From Burkholderiales bacterium (GTDB taxonomy: Bacteria; Pseudomonadota; Gammaproteobacteria; Burkholderiales; UBA11063): 10,454 nt of DNA. Position 1 is the first letter of the stretch, and every line of letters starts with the position of its first letter. This document shows positions 6,392 to 10,454 of this stretch, piece after piece. The notes under the pieces are model-generated. The model saw nothing but the letters and a program-made list of their open reading frames with translations, had not been told where the DNA came from and ran no database searches. The DNA lies in contig JAJFBO010000018.1 of assembly GCA_020697025.1 (NCBI GenBank), forward strand, positions 1 to 10,454, written 5' to 3'. Made by a program: the position numbers and the translations under genes.

Positions 6392-9310
6392 ATGAAAAAA
6401 TTTGTTCTGGTTATGTTTATATCAATTTTAAGTTTATTTTATTTAAATAGTTGTTCTAATGGAGGTGGCAGTTCTTCTCCACCAGCTAATATAAATACAG
6501 ACGCTTTTAGCATATCTGCAATTGATGTCCAGTTAAACAATACGGCTCAGTTGAACTTGTCAATTACTGGCGGAAATGCGAAAAATATCTTATTTACAAT
6601 TAGCTCATCTGATACAAATATTGTAAAAGTAACTCCAGATAATTGTACGTTATCAGCAGGACCTGGTTTATCATCAACGTGCCAATTAGTCCTATCTGGT
6701 ATAGCCTTAGGTTCAGCCACAATAACGGCATCGGCTACAGGTTTTAGTACGATTTCCGCTAAGGTAACAGTCGGAAGTGCGCCGGTTATTACAGGAACAT
6801 CTGCATTTAGTAGAACATCTGTTGCTGTAGCTTTAAATAATAGCGCGGATTTAGGTTTAGCAATAACTAGTGGCAGTGCACAGGGTGTTTTATTTACAAT
6901 TAGTTCATCTAATACAAGTATTGTACAGGTATCACCACCTAATTGTAGTTTATCGGCAGCGCCCGGTGCTCCCACTGCTTGTCAACTAACTGTATCTGGT
7001 ATTGCTCTTGGTTCGGCAACAATTACTGCATCTGCTCCCGGGTTTAATACAGTTACAGCTACAGTTACAGTTGGCAATACACCGGTTCCCGGAATTTTAG
7101 TATTTAGTAAACCCACTGAAAGTGTAGTTGTTGGCGGTAATAATCATGTAACTTTAAGCCTTTTAAATAGTTCAGGCGAATCTATAGTTGCCGGGATTAG
7201 TTCAAGTGATAGTTCGGTATTTACCACAGACCCGGCAAGCTGTAATTTATCAAGTGGCGCGGCTAATTCATGTGATATTTCATTAAATGGAATAAACGAG
7301 GGAAGTGCCACAATAACTGCAACATCTCCCACAAAAAATTCTGCAACTATGAATGTTGATGTAAATGGATTTGAAGCCATTGTCTTTGGAACAATTGTAT
7401 TTGATAAGACAACAATTAATTTATCTCCGGGAGCAAGTTTACTCGACCAATTATCACTAAATAATAGTTCTGGAATTGTAAATGATACAGTTACACTGAC
7501 TTCTGGTAATACTAATATAGCAACGGTAACCCCGGCAACTTGTATTCTTTCCAGTGATATTAGCCTAAGTAGCTGTGCCGTAACTATTAAAGGTATTAGT
7601 TCAGGAACAACCAGTATAACTGCAACATCTATTTATAGTGGTTATACATATTCAATTACTCCGGTTTCAGTTCATGTTGGTTCTGCGCTTAATTTCTCTA
7701 CAATGGTAACCGGGATATCGCAAACTGTTTATACCGGGCAAGGATATAATGCAGGGTTTATTTTTACTAATAATTCTTCAGAAGCAGTAACCTTGGGAAA
7801 TATGGTAATTACTAATACCGGCAATAAAATAAGTAGTCCAATTGATCCGGCGCCTTGCTCTAATAAAACTATTCCAGCAGGTGGAACATGCACTATTAAT
7901 ATAAATAATGTAACCCTGCCGGCAAATCAAGAATTAGCGCACTTAAATTTTCTTTTAGTTAATGCAAACTCGAATGATAGTTACTCGTATAATATGGATA
8001 TAGCAGCAGTAGTAAATATTCCTAACTATGCAGCTTTTAGAGTAATTAACTATAATAACCCAGGGCATCAGGGATGGCTGGTTGCATTAGGAAATGGGGG
8101 AAACGGCCAGGCTGTTGTAAAGTTTGATGCCTCGGGTAAAGGCTCGCTTCTGCCGTCATCAGCTTCGTATGCTCAAGGTCAGATAGCAATTCCAGGCACT
8201 CCATTTGGATTGGTTATTTATCAACCCAATTATGGAGCTGGAATTGGCGGGTTGATGTATGTATCTTTAGACTCGCCGGTATATGAACCACATGGCAATA
8301 TAGGAGTTCCTTCAGCTACTCCAGGTGATCCAAATGAAAATATAAATTTTTCAGTTTATGAACCAAATGTTTATGATCAAGGCGGTGGAAAACTTGCAGC
8401 TAATCTCGATATTACCGCAATTAATTCTTATGGAGTTATGCAGGGATTTTATGCAACAGATATTAACAGTCAAATAAATATGAGTTCAGGATTTTTAAAT
8501 AATGCTTATGAAAGCTTACCAACTACAACAATTTATTCACAAATACGGGCAAATTTAACTGCCTCCTGGCCAACTAGTTGGGGTAGTGAATCACAGTTTG
8601 CTTTTAATACTACTAATCCGGCACAGTGGGTAGGTCTAAGAGGTCTGGCAAACTGGATTGGACAAAGTCCAAGTATATTTCCACAAGGATTTAGCCCGGA
8701 TACATACACCAGGTACGTAGAAGACTTATGGACATATTATGCACAAAGTAGTCATCATATCCTGATTGGTGCAGGTGAAATTTATCCGTGGTGCGTGCTT
8801 GAAGCTACTGTAGATTCTCCAAATACAATGTCAGTTCATCCAAGAGCTGGCAGTAATTGCCCAGAAACAGATCGTACAGGTCCAAATTCATTTAAATGGA
8901 CCAAATTTCAAGCAATAGATTTTGTTGGCGGCGCTCCTAGCTCTGCGTCAACTTTATGGGGGCCTAATGGCACTTACCGCTCAATGGGTAAGTTTATATC
9001 TGCGGCACAAAGTGTAGGGTTTTTACCATATTGCACTCAACCTGATATTGTTTATGACGGGGGAATCTTTAATACCCCAGCTTACCAAGCTAAATACTGG
9101 ACCGCCCAATATTCTTGTTTAAGCAATTATGATCCTAGTAAAGGCGGTTACGGAGATAGGGTTATGAACCAATATGATAAAATACTTCATCAATATGTCC
9201 CATTAATTTATACCTGGGCTTATGATGATGTACTGGGAATAAGCAGCGAGGTCAATATTGACCCGGCTAAATCAGTGTTTACTTTAGTACTACATCAATT
9301 TAATCCATAG
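6392..9310 (+). CDS. Ig-repeat lipoprotein with C-terminal GH64/thaumatin-like glucanase domain
   Basis: This 972-residue protein begins MKKFVLVMF, followed by a hydrophobic core and a lipobox-like LNSC (Cys at about residue 21). The next residues, SNGGGSSSPP, form a flexible tether, so a lipid-anchored envelope protein, probably outer membrane, is expected. Four Ig-like (BIg2-like) repeats start at residues 39, 139, 238 and 337, each with two cysteines and an SGIxxGSATITA-type end. A fifth beta domain covers about 435-545. Residues 548-972 resemble GH64 beta-1,3-glucanases and thaumatin-like proteins: LDITAINSYGV aligns with DISLVDGFNVP, IFPQGF is followed by YVEDLW, and YDDV is at 944-947. 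The two acidic cleft residues of GH64 appear as N652 and N678, so it may bind rather than cut beta-glucan. The ATG at 6392 has GGAA 6 bases upstream and gives a proper signal; the ATG at 6317 adds 25 unlikely residues. Confidence 0.85.
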   Translation: MKKFVLVMFISILSLFYLNSCSNGGGSSSPPANINTDAFSISAIDVQLNNTAQLNLSITGGNAKNILFTISSSDTNIVKVTPDNCTLSAGPGLSSTCQLVLSGIALGSATITASATGFSTISAKVTVGSAPVITGTSAFSRTSVAVALNNSADLGLAITSGSAQGVLFTISSSNTSIVQVSPPNCSLSAAPGAPTACQLTVSGIALGSATITASAPGFNTVTATVTVGNTPVPGILVFSKPTESVVVGGNNHVTLSLLNSSGESIVAGISSSDSSVFTTDPASCNLSSGAANSCDISLNGINEGSATITATSPTKNSATMNVDVNGFEAIVFGTIVFDKTTINLSPGASLLDQLSLNNSSGIVNDTVTLTSGNTNIATVTPATCILSSDISLSSCAVTIKGISSGTTSITATSIYSGYTYSITPVSVHVGSALNFSTMVTGISQTVYTGQGYNAGFIFTNNSSEAVTLGNMVITNTGNKISSPIDPAPCSNKTIPAGGTCTININNVTLPANQELAHLNFLLVNANSNDSYSYNMDIAAVVNIPNYAAFRVINYNNPGHQGWLVALGNGGNGQAVVKFDASGKGSLLPSSASYAQGQIAIPGTPFGLVIYQPNYGAGIGGLMYVSLDSPVYEPHGNIGVPSATPGDPNENINFSVYEPNVYDQGGGKLAANLDITAINSYGVMQGFYATDINSQINMSSGFLNNAYESLPTTTIYSQIRANLTASWPTSWGSESQFAFNTTNPAQWVGLRGLANWIGQSPSIFPQGFSPDTYTRYVEDLWTYYAQSSHHILIGAGEIYPWCVLEATVDSPNTMSVHPRAGSNCPETDRTGPNSFKWTKFQAIDFVGGAPSSASTLWGPNGTYRSMGKFISAAQSVGFLPYCTQPDIVYDGGIFNTPAYQAKYWTAQYSCLSNYDPSKGGYGDRVMNQYDKILHQYVPLIYTWAYDDVLGISSEVNIDPAKSVFTLVLHQFNP
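6506..7690 (+). repeat. Four tandem Ig-like coding repeats, period about 300 bp
   Basis: Units begin at 6506, 6806, 7103 and 7400. Units 1 and 2 are still alike at the DNA level: 6591-6625 and 6891-6925 differ at three of 35 bases and are offset by exactly 300. Units 3 and 4 keep the pattern (an F at the start, a Cys pair, and a GSATITA- or GTTSITA-type end) but have diverged. Confidence 0.85.
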
Positions 9311-9386
9311 ATGTACTAAATTGGCATATAATTTAAAAAATTATTATCTGATACAATATATCTTTCCAGGGTGAATTGGAGTGTTT

Positions 9387-9418
9387 TATAAAACCTCCAC
9401 TTTTGTGAAGGTTTTATA
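9387..9418. terminator. Hairpin between lipoprotein and benE genes
   Basis: TATAAAACCT pairs with AGGTTTTATA, then one C-A mismatch, then CAC/GTG around a TTTT loop. The T-rich 3' arm (GGTTTTATATT) and A-rich 5' arm are typical of an intrinsic terminator that could work in both directions. It lies 77 bp after the lipoprotein stop and 25 bp before benE. It would end the lipoprotein transcript, unless benE starts from a promoter upstream of it, in which case it would sit in the benE leader. Confidence 0.6.
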
Positions 9419-9442
9419 TTAAAGTGATATTTGGAAAGATCA

Positions 9443-10454
9443 ATGCGTAAATTAATTTATTCAAATTTGTTATATCTACCACATATTATTGCAGGTTTAG
9501 TTGCTGTAGTAATAGCCCTTGGCAGTTCGGTAGCAATTATTTTCGAAGCTGCGAGAGTTGCTGGTGCAACTTCTGCACAAATAAGCTCCTGGCTGCTTGC
9601 TTTAGGTGTTGGTATGGGAGCTGGCAGCATTGGATTATCGCTTTATTATCGTATGCCAATATTAATTGCCTGGTCAACTCCAGGTGCTGCATTATTAGTT
9701 ACCAGCCTGGCAGGGATGCCGATGGCGGAAATTATTGGGGCTTTTGTTTTCTCTGCAGCATTAATTACCTTATCTGGTATCACCGGCCTATTTGAAAAAT
9801 TGATTATCTATATACCTAAATCATTAGCTTCAGCCATGTTAGCTGGAATTTTGTTACACTTTGGCATTAACGTATTTATAACCATGCAAAACCAGTTTAT
9901 TCTGGTATTTCCTATGTTCATTGCATACTTAATTGGTAAAAGGATTTTTCCTCGTTATATAATTCTTTTAGTCTTGTGTTTAGGCATTTTGATTGCAAGG
10001 TATAAAGGTTTATTTAATTTAGAGCATCTGCCGATACAATTATCATTACCAGTATTTATTATGCCTGCATTTTCATGGCAGTCAGTTATTAGTATAGGAG
10101 TGCCGCTTTTTATTGTCACTATGACTTCACAGAATATTCCTGGTGCTGCAATGTTAAAAGCAGCAGGGTATAACCCAAAGCTTTCTCCCATTATTAGCTG
10201 GACTGGAATTATAAATCTTATTCTTGCCCCTTTTGGCGGGTTTGCATTTAATCTGGCTGCAATTACCGCAGCAATTTGTTTAGGTAAAGAAGCAGATCCT
10301 AATCCAGTTACCCGATATAAGGCTTCGGTATATGCAGGTATATTTTATTTAATTATTGGTATATTTGGCGCAACTATTGTTTTTTTATTTACAGCACTAC
10401 CCAAAGAGGTAGTTCTGGTAATTGCAGGATTAGCGATATTTAATACATTGGGGT
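9443..10454 (+). CDS. benE: BenE family transporter (3' end outside window)
   Basis: The frame is open from the ATG at 9443 to the window end, giving 337 residues of an expected 390 or so. The product is a multi-pass inner-membrane protein of the benzoate:H+ symporter family and is close to E. coli YdcO along its length. Shared motifs are AQISSWLLALG, AWSTPGAALLVT, ITGLFEKL, SLASAMLAGILL, VTMTSQNIPG, AAGYNPKLSP and AAITAAIC. Long runs of I, L, V, A, F and G account for about ten membrane segments in view. GGAAAG ends 4 bases before the ATG. No aromatic-catabolism gene is visible, and many family members have no proven substrate, so benzoate transport is a family label rather than a finding. 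Confidence 0.93.
   Translation, partial: MRKLIYSNLLYLPHIIAGLVAVVIALGSSVAIIFEAARVAGATSAQISSWLLALGVGMGAGSIGLSLYYRMPILIAWSTPGAALLVTSLAGMPMAEIIGAFVFSAALITLSGITGLFEKLIIYIPKSLASAMLAGILLHFGINVFITMQNQFILVFPMFIAYLIGKRIFPRYIILLVLCLGILIARYKGLFNLEHLPIQLSLPVFIMPAFSWQSVISIGVPLFIVTMTSQNIPGAAMLKAAGYNPKLSPIISWTGIINLILAPFGGFAFNLAAITAAICLGKEADPNPVTRYKASVYAGIFYLIIGIFGATIVFLFTALPKEVVLVIAGLAIFNTLG

Noticed and set aside
6547..7380. Minus-strand frames of 142 and 78 residues inside the Ig repeats
   Set aside because: They are shadows of a repetitive, codon-biased plus-strand gene and match no family I know.
9328..9344. ATAATTT-AAA-AAATTAT inverted repeat after the lipoprotein gene
   Set aside because: It is built only of A and T, would be unstable as a stem and is expected by chance in this composition.
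9955..10191. Minus-strand 78-residue frame near the window end
   Set aside because: It is antisense to a strongly supported BenE transporter.
1..10454. Search for tRNA, rRNA, CRISPR, insertion sequences, toxin-antitoxin or phage-defence genes
   Set aside because: No cloverleaf, spaced repeat array, transposase motif or defence-type gene was seen. The window reads as housekeeping and envelope genes, so I do not claim a new defence system.

Overview
The window is AT-rich, densely coded DNA that looks proteobacterial. The clues are a class-B aspartate transcarbamoylase with its own regulatory chain (PyrB plus PyrI), a YaeQ protein, a BenE-family transporter very close to Escherichia coli YdcO, and a lipoprotein with a lipobox typical of Gram-negative bacteria. 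A low-GC gamma- or betaproteobacterium fits. The sequence alone does not settle the genus.

Positions 1-5247 (+ strand) form a pyrimidine operon read in one direction: the C-terminal two thirds of carB, then pyrB, pyrI, pyrC and yaeQ. CarB makes carbamoyl phosphate, PyrB with PyrI condenses it with aspartate, and PyrC closes the ring to dihydroorotate. These are the same three activities that animals fuse into the single CAD protein. The CarB here also carries CAD/Bacteroidetes-type signature motifs rather than the E. coli ones. carB and pyrB overlap by one base. The only sizeable gap in the operon is 137 bp before pyrI, which holds a hairpin and a possible 12-codon leader ORF. The operon probably ends at a hairpin at 5256-5276, which it shares with a convergent gene.

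Positions 5297-6025 (- strand) encode a small secreted protein with eight cysteines in its mature part. I do not recognise its family. It is separated from the next gene by a 366-bp divergent intergenic region rich in signals: a 13-bp palindrome, a perfect 8-bp hairpin, a Fur-box-like element and two copies of a 12-bp direct repeat.

Positions 6392-9310 (+ strand) encode a 972-residue predicted lipoprotein. It has four Ig-like repeats of about 99 residues, a fifth beta-rich linker domain and a C-terminal GH64/thaumatin-like domain. Two positions that are acidic in active GH64 enzymes appear to be Asn here.

Positions 9443-10454 hold the 5' part of a benE-type transporter gene that runs off the window. 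A hairpin lies between it and the lipoprotein gene. I saw no RNA genes, CRISPR arrays or insertion sequences. The most interesting leads are the GH64-like lipoprotein with its possibly iron-responsive promoter, the CAD-like CarB, and the pyrB-pyrI gap.
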